From CS4-C045 sp963844115 (lineage in GTDB: Bacteria; Planctomycetota; Planctomycetia; Pirellulales; UBA7805): a stretch of 64,000 bases of DNA. Positions 1-7,642 of this stretch are shown here, one piece after another; within the stretch, counting starts at the first letter, position 1; each line of letters begins with the position of its first letter. The notes under the pieces are model-generated. The model ran no database searches. It was not told the DNA's origin and saw only the letters and a program-made list of their open reading frames with translations. The stretch covers positions 1 through 64,000 of the forward strand of contig CAWJNN010000037.1 of assembly GCA_963844115.1 (NCBI GenBank). Direction: 5' to 3'. The translations under genes were made by a program, and so were the position numbers.

Positions 1-226
1 GAGCACTAGTCACCAGCACCAAAGCGGGGCGCAAGGGCAGGGGTCGGTCGTCGAGATCGATGATGGCATGGGGCGGACCAAGTCCCCTGGCATTTGTTCG
101 TGAAAAATTCTATAGTCGCCGGCCCTTATCTGTAGCCGCCGCGCTCGTCACGCTGTCCCGCCGCGGCGGGCAACGATTGTTCGCGCCGTCGAGAATAGAC
201 GTTCGTCGAAAGAAAGGATTCGATCG
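1..226. other. Window edge, no supported gene
   Basis: I see no convincing coding region here. A minus-strand frame is open from about 110 to the window edge but has no good start codon, so it could at most be part of a gene lying outside the window. The stretch serves as upstream region of the small lipoprotein gene that follows. Confidence 0.4.
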
Positions 227-544
227 ATGTCCCGATCCTGGATAATTGTCTGTGCCAGCGTACTGTGCGTCGCCACGATCGCGGGCTGTTGTTGCCGAGG
301 CGGTAAACGGTGCGGAGTCTTTGCACCCTGCGCATGCGGTTATACGTACCCTCATTTCGCTGCACCAACCTATACGGAGCCTGCCCCGATCGTCCCCTAT
401 TCGGGTGGCGATCCTTACTACGGCGAACAACCGGTCATCGAAGGGCCTCTTCAGCCTTCGTATTCACCACCAGCCGGTACTTCGACAATGCCAGCACCTG
501 GGCCATCGTACAGCTCGCCCCCGGTAGGCTCGGGAACTCGATAG
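227..544 (+). CDS. Small Cys-rich lipoprotein, unknown function
   Basis: This 105-residue protein has a hydrophobic N-terminus ending in the lipobox TIAGC with the lipidated cysteine at residue 21, so it is probably exported and anchored by lipid. The mature part begins with a cysteine cluster (CCCRGGKRCGVFAPCACG), followed by a Tyr/Pro-rich tail (PYSGGDPYYGEQ, PAPGPSYSSPP). A purine-rich AGAAAGGA lies just upstream of the ATG. I do not recognise a family. The layout (lipobox, Cys/Gly cluster, Pro-rich tail) resembles the gene at 46385-46846, so the two may belong to one group of planctomycete envelope proteins; that is inference from composition only. Confidence 0.65.
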   Translation: MSRSWIIVCASVLCVATIAGCCCRGGKRCGVFAPCACGYTYPHFAAPTYTEPAPIVPYSGGDPYYGEQPVIEGPLQPSYSPPAGTSTMPAPGPSYSSPPVGSGTR

Positions 545-759
545 GTCGGCAACACACGATCGTCGTGTGCCGGATAGTAGTGTGCCAGATTTCACGCAGA
601 GGCCGCTCGGTTTTTGGGTAGAATCTCATACGCCGATGGCAGCCTCTAGTTTGCAAACTGGCGTGAACGCGCGTTTCGACACGATTCGTGGCAGAGGCAC
701 TTAGTTTGCCGCGAACAAGTCCCGCAGCACGAGAAAGAGCTTGTTCCGATCTACAATAG

Positions 760-1672
760 ATGTCCGTCCGCCGCGGCGGATCGCCCGATGAGGTTGGTGC
801 GATGTCGATGTCTTTCAATTTCTCCAAAGCAGGCAGCGGAGTCGTCCAGATGAAAGGTTCGATCGCACGTACGCGTCCGATCCAACGATTGCAGACGCAC
901 CTTGCAGACGTCATGGTCGTTATCCCGGCCCTGAATGAAGAGGCGTCATTGCCGCTGGTGTTGCGCGACTTACCCCCGGTCGGCCAGATCATTGTCGTCG
1001 ATAATGGTTCGACCGATCGGACTGCCCTGCTGGCGGCCAAGGCAGGCGCGATGGTCGTTAGCGAACCTCGTCGTGGCTACGGCCAGGCGTGCCTGACGGG
1101 ATTGCACAAGATTCGTGAATTGATCGCCGCGGGCGAGGCCCCACCAAGAATCGTGGCCTTTGTTGACGCGGACTATAGCGATCATCCAGATCGGTTAGCG
1201 GACCTGATCACCCCGATCCAGCGCGGCCGTGCTGATTTTGTGCTGGGTTCACGGTTGCTCGGTGAACGTGAACCGGGCGCGATGCCTCCGCAGAGCGTCT
1301 ACGGCAATCGTCTAGCCTGTTTCCTTATGCGTTGCCTGTTTGGCGTCCGCTATACGGACCTGGGGCCATTTCGAGCGATCGACTACCGGGCCCTCTGCCG
1401 ACTGGGCATGACCGACACGAATTTCGGCTGGACGGTCGAAATGCAGATTCGCCGCGCGCGAGAAGCTGGCCATCCTTGAGATACCGGTTCCGTACCGGCG
1501 TCGGATAGGACATAGCAAGATCAGCGGAACGTTCGGCGGCACCTGCAAAGCCGGTTTCAAGATCCTCTCTACGATCGCAAAATATAGCCTCCTCGCGCCA
1601 CGGCAGTCGTATCGCCGGCCGCTCGGTACCACCGAGACCGCAAATGCTGCGAAAATCGCTGACGCCAACTAA
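760..1672 (+). CDS. Glycosyltransferase family 2, frameshifted near its 3' end
   Basis: The protein shows the GT-A features of a DPM1-like family 2 glycosyltransferase: MVVIPALNEE at about residues 52-61, the nucleotide-binding VVDNGSTDRT, and the acidic FVDADYSDHPD. It would transfer a sugar from a nucleotide- or lipid-linked donor; the acceptor cannot be read from sequence. The first frame stops at 1477-1479, but the family's conserved tail (EIPVPYRRRIGHSKISGT) continues directly in the next frame to a TAA at 1670-1672, giving about 303 residues. One base is therefore gained or two lost near 1470. The start is uncertain: ATG codons at 760, 802, 850 and 913 are in frame and none has a strong Shine-Dalgarno. 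The membrane glycosyltransferase that follows on the same strand may act in the same pathway. Confidence 0.8.
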
Positions 1673-1719
1673 CCGCCAAACCTGCACGTCATAATTTCCG
1701 ATCATCAATACTCCGCATC

Positions 1720-1786
1720 CCTCTGCGTTAAAATTACTGTTGCACGATCAGACTGAAAAAGAATTAAACGCACAGATACGCAGAGG
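1720..1786. repeat. Short inverted repeat before the GT-C gene
   Basis: CCTCTGCGT at 1720-1728 is repeated inverted as ACGCAGAGG at 1778-1786. The right arm supplies the AGAGGAAG that probably serves as ribosome-binding site for the ATG at 1793. The pair may be a remnant of an interspersed repeat or a weak hairpin. Confidence 0.35.
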
Positions 1787-1792
1787 AAGTTG

Positions 1793-3544
1793 ATGGAGAA
1801 AGGAAACGATTGCAGTCTTCCGTGGCTAGCGGCGGTCTCGTGCGTGCTCTATGCCGCTATTTCACTATTCAGCACGAATTTCCAATTCAACGAACCGCTG
1901 CAGCTGCGACCGATTCCCATCGTCCTGGCTTACATGGGGCTGGCGTTTGTTGTTTATTTGCTCGCTCTTCGCACCGCACTACGTTTGCCCTCTACTCGCA
2001 GTTTATTGGCGTGGATTGTCGTACCAGCCATCGTATTCAGATTGATCCTATTAAGTTCGCCGCCAATTCAAGAAGTTGATATCTATCGCTATTTGTGGGA
2101 CGGCGCGGTCACCGCTGAAGGCGTCAGCCCCTTTCGGTACAGTCCCCAGCAGGTTGCCGCTGCGGACACGAGTGACGAGCTTCCGCACGATTTGGCACGT
2201 TTGGTGAGGCGGCGCGATGCGTCACGCCCTCTGACCAAGATACTGGAACGCGTGCACTACGGTGAATTGCCAACGATTTACCCGCCGGTCAGCCAGGCCG
2301 TCTTTGCTGCCGTCGGACGAATTACTCCCGCCAGCGCGGGCGTGGCCGCTCGAATTATCCTGTTCAAATCGGTTTTGCTGCTTTTCGATCTGGGGACCAT
2401 CGGGCTCGTTCTGGCATGTTTGTCTACCGCCAAGAAGCACCTTGGGTGGAGCATCGCGTATGCCTGGTGTCCACTGGTGCTAAAGGAATTCGCAAATAGC
2501 GGGCACTTGGACGCCATAGCAGTGTTTTTTTGTATGGCGGGTGTCTGGCTAACCGTTCGTGCAGCAAGACAACCAGCTTCGCCAGGTTTGCGAAACGTCG
2601 GCCGATTCGCACTGGCGGCTGCGGTGCTGGCGGTTGCCGTGGGTGCCAAGCTCTATCCGATCGTATTGACGCCGTGGTTCCTTGTGCTGTGTTTCCGCCG
2701 GCTGGGCATGTGGCGATCGTTGGCGCCCCTGGCTGTGCTGATTGGCTTCAGCATTCTGCTGATCTGGCCCATGTTGCCGGCTGCACGGTTGCCGGCTGCA
2801 CGGTTGCCGGCTGCACGGTTGCCGACGGTACAGCCTGGTGACTCGATAGATCAGACGGTATTCGCTGATCGTGATGACGCGATACCCCGGCCGGAGGCCG
2901 ACCATCGTGTTCAGGATCCGAGTCTCGGATTAGCGTCGTTCATACGGCGGTGGGAGATGAACGATTTCATTTTCATGCTGATCTTCGAAAACTTGCGACC
3001 GGCTGACGCGAAATTGAGCGTTTCGCCCTGGTTCCAAATATTGCCAGAGCGACAGCGGCAAGGGGTCGTCGGCACTGCGGCAGCAAAGCTGCGGCTAGGC
3101 GAACGGGATGCGGCCTTTCAGCTGGCGCACCTCATCACGACGATGGCGTTCCTTGTCGTGACCCTCTGGGCCGCAGCCAGGATGTACCACTGTGACGATC
3201 CGGCCCGCTGGCTTGAATCGGCCTTCCTGACTTTGGCGTGGCTGTGGTTGCTGTGCCCGACCCAGAATCCCTGGTACTGGGTATGGGCGGTTCCGCTGGT
3301 TGCTTTCGCCCGCAATCGATGCTGGCTGGCGCTGAGCGGACTGGCGCTGCTGTACTACTTTCGATTCTGGTTCGAATACCAGTGGCCCGGGCTTCCCGTT
3401 CTCGGCACGCCTTACCGCGGTGCGCTGTTCTTCGATTTCTGCGTAACATGGATCGAATTCGCGCCATGGTTCGCGGTATTGGCAATCACAACGATATACC
3501 GATCGAGTTCCGACTGGCTCGGTAGAAAAACGTCGATTCGCTGA
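1793..3544 (+). CDS. Multi-pass GT-C (GT87/DUF2029-like) glycosyltransferase
   Basis: This 583-residue integral membrane protein has around ten or more hydrophobic segments and the motif VDIYRYLWDG at about residues 95-104, in the first periplasmic loop. That pattern is typical of lipid-phosphate-sugar-dependent mannosyltransferases of the GT87/MptB type. It would add a hexose from a polyprenyl-phosphate donor on the outer face of the inner membrane; donor and acceptor are not determined. A tandem 15-bp repeat around 2771-2830 encodes LPAAR units in a loop after a membrane segment. The start at 1793 is preferred over the TTG at 1790 because AGAGGAAG lies just upstream. It follows the GT2 gene by about 120 bp on the same strand. 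Confidence 0.75.
   Translation: MEKGNDCSLPWLAAVSCVLYAAISLFSTNFQFNEPLQLRPIPIVLAYMGLAFVVYLLALRTALRLPSTRSLLAWIVVPAIVFRLILLSSPPIQEVDIYRYLWDGAVTAEGVSPFRYSPQQVAAADTSDELPHDLARLVRRRDASRPLTKILERVHYGELPTIYPPVSQAVFAAVGRITPASAGVAARIILFKSVLLLFDLGTIGLVLACLSTAKKHLGWSIAYAWCPLVLKEFANSGHLDAIAVFFCMAGVWLTVRAARQPASPGLRNVGRFALAAAVLAVAVGAKLYPIVLTPWFLVLCFRRLGMWRSLAPLAVLIGFSILLIWPMLPAARLPAARLPAARLPTVQPGDSIDQTVFADRDDAIPRPEADHRVQDPSLGLASFIRRWEMNDFIFMLIFENLRPADAKLSVSPWFQILPERQRQGVVGTAAAKLRLGERDAAFQLAHLITTMAFLVVTLWAAARMYHCDDPARWLESAFLTLAWLWLLCPTQNPWYWVWAVPLVAFARNRCWLALSGLALLYYFRFWFEYQWPGLPVLGTPYRGALFFDFCVTWIEFAPWFAVLAITTIYRSSSDWLGRKTSIR
2771..2830 (+). repeat. Four-copy 15-bp tandem repeat inside the GT-C gene
   Basis: The unit CGGTTGCCGGCTGCA occurs as two exact copies (2786-2800, 2801-2815) flanked by degenerate copies (2771-2785, 2816-2830). 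The length is a multiple of three, so the frame is kept and the protein reads LPAAR repeatedly. Confidence 0.9.
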
Positions 3545-3595
3545 CCAATTTTCAGCCTCGGATTTATCCAACGCGGCCTCTGGCCGCAACCAACT

Positions 3596-3654
3596 CGTAA
3601 GACGGGCACTCTTGCCCGTCATCAGGGCAAACGGGCAGGAGTGCCCGTTCTACA
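3596..3654. repeat. REP-like palindromic element, copy 1
   Basis: Two adjacent palindromes, GACGGGCACTCTTGCCCGTC (3601-3620) and AACGGGCAGGAGTGCCCGTT (3630-3649), are inverted copies of each other, so the element can fold in more than one way. A close relative lies at 26621-26675. Both copies sit between convergent genes, which suggests a mobile REP-like sequence that may also end transcripts from both sides. Confidence 0.8.
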
Positions 3655-3696
3655 GAAATTTGGGTGGTGTCCTACGATTGTGTAGATTCGATTTTT

Positions 3697-3768
3697 AGCC
3701 CGCGAATTACGCGAATGGTGCGCGAATGTCAGAAACCTTATTCGTGTCATTCGCGTAATTCGCGGGCT
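3697..3768. repeat. Perfect 21-nt inverted repeat with 30-nt loop
   Basis: The 21 bases at 3697-3717 (core CGCGAATTACGCGAATG) are repeated without mismatch in inverted orientation at 3748-3768. There is no T-run right after either arm, so it is not a classic intrinsic terminator. It shares the intergenic gap with the REP-like element. Confidence 0.85.
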
Positions 3769-3840
3769 GAGAATTGTTTGAATAGCACCTAATTACGCGC
3801 ATCAATCCGTTTGGAATCAACGGTTTTCGCAGCGCTACAA

Positions 3841-3876
3841 GAAAAAGCCCCGCCAGACGAACGCGTCTGACGGGGT
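3841..3876 (-). terminator. Intrinsic terminator of the acidic protein gene
   Basis: On the minus strand a GC-rich stem (CCCCGTCAGACG paired with CGTCTGGCGGGG, small loop around GCGTTCGT) is followed by CTTTTTC. It starts about 30 bp after the stop codon of the acidic protein. Confidence 0.85.
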
Positions 3877-3904
3877 CGGGTAATTTCAGAATTTATCGAG
3901 ACAA

Positions 3905-4219
3905 TCAGGCTGCTTCCGCATGATCATCGTCGTCGATTTCGGTTAAATCCTCCAACTCGTCGTCAAGGTCGGAGTCATCTTCGTCATCTTCATCGGACAT
4001 ATCGGAAGCGCCATCGGCGGTATCTTCTTCTTCCTCCTCGTAGACGAGGCCAAAAATACCGTTATAGGCTCCTTCAAGAAACTCGTGGACGGATTCGCTT
4101 TCCACATTCTGCATCAGGTCGGACAGCGTCTCCAGAACCTGATCGACTTCGTCGGTGGAAATCTCTTCTTCGATTTCTTCGTATTCCGCGTTGGCGTCAT
4201 ATAACTCGTCAGCAGACAT
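3905..4219 (-). CDS. Small highly acidic protein, unknown function
   Basis: This 104-residue protein is dominated by Asp and Glu, with a run DEDDEDDSDLDDELEDL near the C-terminus and a predicted helical middle (DEVDQVLETLSDLMQNV). It has no signal peptide or membrane segment and is probably cytosolic. A strong AGGAGG (4225-4230) precedes the ATG, and an intrinsic terminator follows, so it looks like an independent, well-expressed gene. Charge and length are reminiscent of small chaperone-like or nucleic-acid-mimic proteins, but I recognise no family and assign no function. Confidence 0.7.
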   Translation of the reverse strand: MSADELYDANAEYEEIEEEISTDEVDQVLETLSDLMQNVESESVHEFLEGAYNGIFGLVYEEEEEDTADGASDMSDEDDEDDSDLDDELEDLTEIDDDDHAEAA

Positions 4220-4663
4220 CGTGTCCTCCTAAGTGCCTTCGGCTCCGGTTGTCAGAATGTTGGGTTTCAAACTGTCGGGCCTTCGCCGACCTCCACACTG
4301 ATACCAAAGGTAGGCGACTAATACCATATCGGCTCTGAGCGGTGCAAGCTTTGGTGTTAACCGCCATTTGCCGCCACCCAATACCCGCCGAAAACTCCGC
4401 TTCGTTTTGGTGCGACGTTCGCGTAGAAAACTCGATGCCTACCCAAAAAAGACGCTCAAAACCCCGCGCCCGGAATGATGGCTCCAGCCGCCACGGTCCG
4501 AATTGGGACGATGCAAGCACGACCAGCGGCCCGGCCGGTACGTCCTCTGGCGCGGCTGGACCGGACTCCAAGCCATGCTCGACCGATCCGACCTGCCCAT
4601 CGAAACAAATGTGGCAAAAGCTAAGGTCAAGCACCTCGACTACCCGCCGAGAGGTCCATCCGT
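4220..4663. other. Intergenic region, no convincing gene
   Basis: About 440 bp lie between the acidic gene's start and the end of lptB. Open frames exist on both strands but look like composition artefacts (Ser/Arg/Pro-rich, no family motifs, no good ribosome-binding site). Apart from AGGAGG at 4225-4230 I see no clear signal. Confidence 0.5.
4225..4230 (-). promoter_or_regulatory. Strong Shine-Dalgarno of the acidic protein gene
   Basis: The minus strand reads AGGAGG five bases before the ATG at 4219. It is notable because many genes in this window lack a clear Shine-Dalgarno. Confidence 0.8.
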
Positions 4664-5462
4664 TCAGGCCGATCGCCGCGGCTGCTGCAGGTCCGATCGG
4701 CGTGTCCGCCCCTCCTTCTTCTTCGTGTGATGGGGCGGCCTGAGGGCAGCGCCTTCGCCGAAGTAGTACTTCCGAGCTTCCGGGTTATTGAGCACTTCAT
4801 CGGGCGTGCCGTGACAAAGCACCTGGCCGGCACGGATCACGTAACTTCGATCGGTAATCGCCAGGGTTTCCTGTTCGCGGTGGTCGGTAATCAAAATCGA
4901 GATGCCGCCGCGCGCAAACCGCGAATGATGTCTTGGATACTAATAATCGTCACGGGATCGATGCCGGTGAACGGTTCGTCCAGCAGGATAATGCGGGGGT
5001 TCGTAACCAGGCAACGAGCGATTTCCAGGCGGCGCTTTTCACCACCAGAAATATAATGTGCTTTGGATTTTCGGATCTTGGTGATGTCAAAACGTTCCAG
5101 TAGTTCCTGCGTCTGCTGCCGACGCGCTTTTCGGCCCACGCCCAACATTTCCAGGACGGCTGTAATATTGTCTTCCACGGACAACCTGCGAAATACGCTC
5201 TGTTCCTGGGCCAAGTAACCCATGCCACCATCGTGCGCCCGCCGATACATTGGCCATTTGGTAACGTCGATATCGTCCAGAATCACTCGTCCGGCGTCCG
5301 GCTCGACCATTCCGCACGTCATGCGAAAGCTGGTGGTCTTGCCGGCGCCATTGGGACCGAGCAACCCCACAATCTCGCCTTCCTTCACGGAGAAATCGAC
5401 GCCGTCAACGACGCGCTCCGGCCGTAGATCTTGACCAGTCCTTCCACTTGCAACAGCGGCAT
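4664..5462 (-). CDS. lptB: LPS export ABC transporter ATPase LptB, two frame breaks
   Basis: LptB powers extraction of LPS from the inner membrane together with LptFG. The frames carry, in order, Walker A GPNGAGKTT, signature ISGGEKRRLEIAR, Walker B IILLDEPFTGIDP and the H-loop ITDHREQETL, all typical of LptB. Two one-base losses break the gene. Near 5425 the N-terminus MPLLQVEGLVKIYG runs out of frame before RVVDGVDF, and near 4905 the frame is lost between IIRGLRA and GISILITDH. Joined, the product is about 265 residues, normal for the family. The start at 5462 is chosen because GGAGG (5468-5473) sits right upstream and the N-terminus then matches LptB. A longer upstream extension in the middle frame is an artefact of the break. 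Confidence 0.88.
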
Positions 5463-5467
5463 ACGAG

Positions 5468-5473
5468 TCCTCC
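5468..5473 (-). promoter_or_regulatory. Shine-Dalgarno that fixes the lptB start
   Basis: The minus strand reads GGAGGA five bases before the ATG at 5462. It points to a start codon in a different frame from the long open frame covering the Walker A region, supporting a frame break shortly after the start. Confidence 0.75.
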
Positions 5474-5495
5474 GTGACCTGCCTGGTAGATGCGG

Positions 5496-7442
5496 TTATC
5501 GAACGAGTTTGATATGGGTGAGGGGCCAATAGATACCGAGTGCCTTACCAACAAGCAATTCGCGTTCGACGAAGTGCTTGTTTTCGAACAGCAGCTTGCC
5601 CGTTTCGGGATCCCAATCCTTGAAGGACCACAGACGGCTGTCTTTGCTTTGCGGACTATTATCGCCTAGCGCCATGAATTGATCGGCACGACGATCGTGT
5701 GGGAATTTTTCCAACGGGAAGACGATCGGCTCCATCCGATCGTATACGGTCTCCCATAATTCCGGCGACGACAGAAGCTGTAAGCTGCGTTCGGCCGGTG
5801 TCCCTCGATGCGAATTAGGGTGCGGACCGAGCGGGCCAGCCAAATAGTCAGGTTCCGAGTTGTTTTTGCTGGCAATGTAGTAAATATCTCGCATTAACTT
5901 GATATGCCTGATCGCCAGTCCAGCACCGCTCGATCCAATCCCAACCGGCGCCAGATCACCACGCCGACTAGTCGCATCCCACTGCGGGATTCGATTGTCC
6001 AACCGGCGGTAAATGGTAGGGCGATCAAACGCGATCTGTTCGCCGTTAATCCACACCGCTAGTTGGTCGTCCACGTTGGCAAACCCGATGCGGTAGTCAC
6101 CCGGACCCGAAATCGCCGTCTTCGCCTGCGGCAAGGTATCGTCTGATTGCTGATCTTCTTCGCCAAATTCTTCGCCACCGCCGTCGATCGAAACGGCCGC
6201 CAACCCGGTTTTCACATCGACGCGCAGTTGGAAGAAATGGCCACCTTCTACCAATTCCACGATCGCCTCGCCGTCATCACTGTTGACGGCCAATTCGAAT
6301 TCCAACAGCAGGTCCCCAACCCAATGCACCCCAGTTGGCGGTAATGCATCCCTATCGCGACGGCTATCCCAGACGATCTCGCCGTTTCGATTTTTCCGCC
6401 TGTAATAAGAAACCGACGAGTTGTACGCATAGGCATCCGATATGAGTTGCGGCGTCGGAAGTGGCTTCTCGTCCAGCAGGCGTTCATCTTGATGAAGCAC
6501 CCGATACCAGTCCTCATTCGTCGGAACGATATGCTGGTAGCGAATCCAAACATCCTCGTCCGCCGTCCCATCCGTTTCAAAACCGCCGAGGTCGTTATCG
6601 CACTCGACCCATTCCCCCACCCCTTTTGCGGCCTCGCGCGACCAGGATTGCCAGCGGCGAGGCCAGCCCGCATCCGTCAGCCTTTTCGCCTGATGATCGT
6701 TGTCGTAAACCATCTGCGCCATGGAGAGGATCTTGTGAGGTGGCTTCCGCTGGATTCTGTAATTCAAATCTGGCTTGTGAACTGCGTCTTTATCGTAAGC
6801 CGCCGTGAAAACATCGCCCCATTCGATTTTCAACGTCTCGCCGGGCAAGCCAACCAGCCGCTTGATGTAGTTCTTCGATGCCTGGCCCGGAAAGCGAAAC
6901 ACGAATACGTCCCAACGATCCGGCTCTTGAAACTCATAGGCGAACTTGTTGACCAGAATGCGATCGCCACTCGTCGAGTTACAATTGGATCCGTGGGCCA
7001 GGCCAAATGAGTCGAATGGCGGCGGCGTGCCCGGATTATGAGATCTGAAATAGCGCCCCACTTCCAGGTTGGTGCACGTCGCATAACCACAATTCGAACA
7101 CGTCCCTTCGGCAACATCGGCCACTCTCGTATTGGTTGCCTGATTGACTTCCTGGCTGGCACTAATGTGATAACCGAATTCGCACATCGGGCATTCGACG
7201 TTCTGGTGACGGCCGTTCAACGTATCGGCCATGGACCCGGTAGGAATGACAAACGCTTCCGCTTCGAATGTGCGAAAAAGAAAAGCCAAGGCAAATGCGA
7301 TGACAACCGATTCGACCGTCTCCCGGACCGCCTTGGATGCAAAGAACGACGTAATGTCCCGGCGCACCAATGCAGCGATCCCCTGCTCGGCCGCCCGCGA
7401 ATTCGCTTGCGATCGACCGGTCTTGTCGGATTTACGCGCCAT
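5496..7442 (-). CDS. Large signal peptidase I with inserted domains
   Basis: This 648-residue protein has the S26 signal peptidase I motifs: an N-terminal membrane anchor around residues 40-60, nucleophile Ser in VIPTGSMADTL, general base Lys in YIKRLVGLPGE, and the final box GDNSPQSKDSRLW. Normal signal peptidases are 200-350 residues. The extra length comes from a zinc-ribbon-like insertion after the Ser box (CPMCEFGYH ... CSNCGYATC) and from about 250 residues between the Lys and GDNS boxes, part of which looks like a concanavalin/LamG-type beta sandwich (LLEFELAVNSDDGEAIVEL, YRIGFANVDDQLAVWING). It would cleave signal peptides on the outer face of the inner membrane. ATG 7442 is preferred because a longer upstream extension looks non-coding. 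It lies 33 bp upstream of lptB's start and just downstream of a paralogue. Confidence 0.88.
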   Translation of the reverse strand: MARKSDKTGRSQANSRAAEQGIAALVRRDITSFFASKAVRETVESVVIAFALAFLFRTFEAEAFVIPTGSMADTLNGRHQNVECPMCEFGYHISASQEVNQATNTRVADVAEGTCSNCGYATCTNLEVGRYFRSHNPGTPPPFDSFGLAHGSNCNSTSGDRILVNKFAYEFQEPDRWDVFVFRFPGQASKNYIKRLVGLPGETLKIEWGDVFTAAYDKDAVHKPDLNYRIQRKPPHKILSMAQMVYDNDHQAKRLTDAGWPRRWQSWSREAAKGVGEWVECDNDLGGFETDGTADEDVWIRYQHIVPTNEDWYRVLHQDERLLDEKPLPTPQLISDAYAYNSSVSYYRRKNRNGEIVWDSRRDRDALPPTGVHWVGDLLLEFELAVNSDDGEAIVELVEGGHFFQLRVDVKTGLAAVSIDGGGEEFGEEDQQSDDTLPQAKTAISGPGDYRIGFANVDDQLAVWINGEQIAFDRPTIYRRLDNRIPQWDATSRRGDLAPVGIGSSGAGLAIRHIKLMRDIYYIASKNNSEPDYLAGPLGPHPNSHRGTPAERSLQLLSSPELWETVYDRMEPIVFPLEKFPHDRRADQFMALGDNSPQSKDSRLWSFKDWDPETGKLLFENKHFVERELLVGKALGIYWPLTHIKLVR

Positions 7443-7642
7443 GAGAAAGACTCGGGTAGGGACGGCTGATTTTGCGATGGCCCCGGGAATGTGGGCCGGG
7501 GAATGTGGACCCTGAAATATAGCGGATTCACGGACGAGCGAGAACTTGAAATCCGAGGCAAACGAGCGAATCCGCTCCCAAATAAGCTTTCGTGAGCGGC
7601 TGACATCCACCGCCACGCATTCTTAGGGTACACGCAATTTTT

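Noticed and set aside
3697..3768. Intrinsic terminator of the GT-C gene
   Set aside because: The stem is perfect but no T-run follows it on the plus strand.
4342..4743. Plus-strand gene of 133 codons
   Set aside because: Ser/Thr/Pro-rich composition, no motif, and it overlaps the end of lptB.
7443..7616. N-terminal extension of the first signal peptidase
   Set aside because: It lies upstream of a normal membrane-anchor start and looks like non-coding sequence read in frame.
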